NCBI GenBank assembly: GCA_023390695.1
Contig: JAEWCJ010000012.1
Span: 1 to 6,585, forward strand
Source of the DNA: Pseudomonadota bacterium
GTDB lineage: Bacteria > Pseudomonadota > Alphaproteobacteria > Rhizobiales > Xanthobacteraceae
Direction of reading: 5' to 3'
DNA: 6,585 nucleotides
Shown one piece after another: positions 5,812-6,585 of the stretch. A model generated the notes under the pieces. The model saw nothing but the letters and a program-made list of their open reading frames with translations, had not been told where the DNA came from and did not search any database. Positions within the stretch are counted from its first letter, which is position 1; every line of letters begins with the position of its first letter. The position numbers and the translations under genes were made by a program.

Positions 5812-6553
5812 CGGCAGGAATTCCCATATAGATTTCAGCCACTTGCGGCGAGCGGATCACCTCCTGCGGGTCGCCCTGGGCGATAAAGGCCCCGCCATGC
5901 AGCACCGCCAGCCGATCGATCACGGCGAGTAGCGCATGCACAATGTGCTCGATCCAGATGATGGTGATGCCGGTTTTGCGGATATCCTCGATCAGTTCCA
6001 CCAGCGCTTCGCATTCATGTTCGGTGAGGCCGCCGGCGACTTCGTCGAGCAGCAGCAATTGCGGTGCGGTCGCCAGCGCACGCGCCAGTTCCAGGCGCTT
6101 GCGGTCGAGCAGGGTGAGGGAATTTGCCGGCCGGTTTGCCTTGGCGGCGAGACCGCAGCGATCGAGAATGGCGTGGCTTTCGGCATAGACGTCGCGCTCG
6201 CTACGCCCTTGCCCAAAGGCGGCGGCAACAACAAGATTTTCGAACACGGTCATGCCGCCGAAGGGCTGCGGAATCTGAAACGAACGTGCGATGCCCATGC
6301 GGCAGCGCTTGTCGGGAGCGAGCCGCGTGATGTCCCGTTCATTGAATGTCACATGCCCAGCGTCCGGCGCAACCGTGCCAGTGATGACACCGAACAGTGT
6401 CGTCTTGCCGGCGCCATTGGGGCCGATGATGCCGAGCGCCTCGCCCTTCGCCACGGACAGATCCACGCTGTCGGCGATGATGATCGCGCCGAAGCGTTTG
6501 GAGATTTTGTCGAGGTCGAGGAGGGGTGTCATGTCTGGCCGGCTATAGGTCAA
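5804..6553 (-). CDS. livG: Branched-chain amino acid-type ABC transporter ATP-binding protein (LivG-like)
   Basis: Cytoplasmic ATPase that would pair with the LivF-like subunit to power the importer formed by the two downstream permeases. The 249 residues match the usual LivG length. Walker A is GPNGAGKTT (residues 44-52), the Q-loop Gln is in SFQIPQPF (Q93), Walker B with the catalytic Glu is LLLLDEVAGGL (D170, E171), and the switch His is in IWIEH (H203). The insert after Walker B and the ending IYMG are typical of LivG. The ABC signature is degenerate: LTLLDRKRLELARAL (from about residue 146) stands where LivG proteins usually have LSYGxxRRLEIARAL. The given start is TTG at 6553, with GAGGA directly abutting it; ATG at 6532 (residue 8) is an alternative but lacks a good ribosome binding site. 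The 3' end overlaps the LivF-like gene by 8 bases. The true solute is unknown, so the symbol names the family only. Confidence 0.9.
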   Translation of the reverse strand: MTYSRPDMTPLLDLDKISKRFGAIIIADSVDLSVAKGEALGIIGPNGAGKTTLFGVITGTVAPDAGHVTFNERDITRLAPDKRCRMGIARSFQIPQPFGGMTVFENLVVAAAFGQGRSERDVYAESHAILDRCGLAAKANRPANSLTLLDRKRLELARALATAPQLLLLDEVAGGLTEHECEALVELIEDIRKTGITIIWIEHIVHALLAVIDRLAVLHGGAFIAQGDPQEVIRSPQVAEIYMGIPADA

Positions 6554-6585
6554 TCCTCAATCCGTCGCCCTGAGGTGTTCAGCCA
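6550..6585 (-). CDS. Possible 3' tail of an upstream gene (partial)
   Basis: Two minus-strand frames are open from the window edge and end just before the LivG-like gene. One ends ...SGRRIED with TGA at 6552-6550, which overlaps the TTG start of the next gene (TTGA). The other ends ...AEHLRATD with TGA at 6559-6557. Such close stops are what one expects inside an operon, and an upstream gene such as a LivK-type binding protein or a regulator could end here. Only about 30 bases are visible, so neither frame can be assigned a product and this may not be coding. Confidence 0.2.
   Translation of the reverse strand, partial: WLNTSGRRIED

Noticed and set aside
4393..5886. Long plus-strand open frame (497 codons) opposite livH and livF
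   Set aside because: It crosses the palindromic repeat and two real genes and has the same His/Arg/Asp-rich shadow composition; there is no family motif.
1..6585. tRNA, rRNA, CRISPR array, transposase or phage genes
   Set aside because: Reading both strands I saw no spaced direct repeats, no tRNA-like cloverleaf and no recombinase or transposase motifs. The window is fully accounted for by metabolic and transport genes plus one palindromic repeat.

Overview
The window looks like a GC-rich chromosomal segment from an alphaproteobacterium, most likely of the Rhizobiales/Hyphomicrobiales. The evidence is strong codon bias (long open shadow frames on the opposite strand) and an interspersed palindromic element whose translations read DKPGHDE and MAGTSPAMT, a repeat signature I associate with that order. 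No marker gene fixes the genus. All seven convincing genes lie on the minus strand, so transcription runs from right to left, and they are packed as one probable operon.

In transcription order: a LivG-like ABC ATPase (6553-5804) and a LivF-like ATPase (5811-5095), overlapping by 8 bases; a 138-base gap holding the palindromic repeat (4975-5067); a LivH-like permease (best start GTG 4956, to 4093) and a LivM-like permease (4093-3077), overlapping by one base (TGATG); an ACMSD-like amidohydrolase (3072-2074) 4 bases on; a TAXI-family periplasmic solute-binding protein (2058-1099) 15 bases on; and a second, divergent amidohydrolase (1096-86) 2 bases on. Clear Shine-Dalgarno sequences precede the genes starting at 4956, 4093, 3072, 2058 and 1096. 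No promoter or convincing terminator is visible, so the operon probably begins beyond 6585 and may continue below position 1.

Inferred function: a complete importer core of the branched-chain amino acid (HAAT/Liv) type, with two ATPases and two permeases, sits with two metal-dependent amidohydrolase/decarboxylase-superfamily enzymes. This suggests an uptake-and-breakdown operon for a small organic acid, possibly an aromatic or semialdehyde-type carboxylate. The odd part is the binding protein: the window has no LivK-type receptor, but has a TAXI receptor, a family normally paired with TRAP transporters, and no TRAP membrane subunit. A hybrid in which the TAXI protein serves the ABC importer is the most interesting hypothesis, although a LivK gene or TRAP permease just outside the window would weaken it. 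Further oddities are an amidohydrolase whose HxH metal motif reads F-C-H and a LivG-type ATPase with a degenerate ABC signature.
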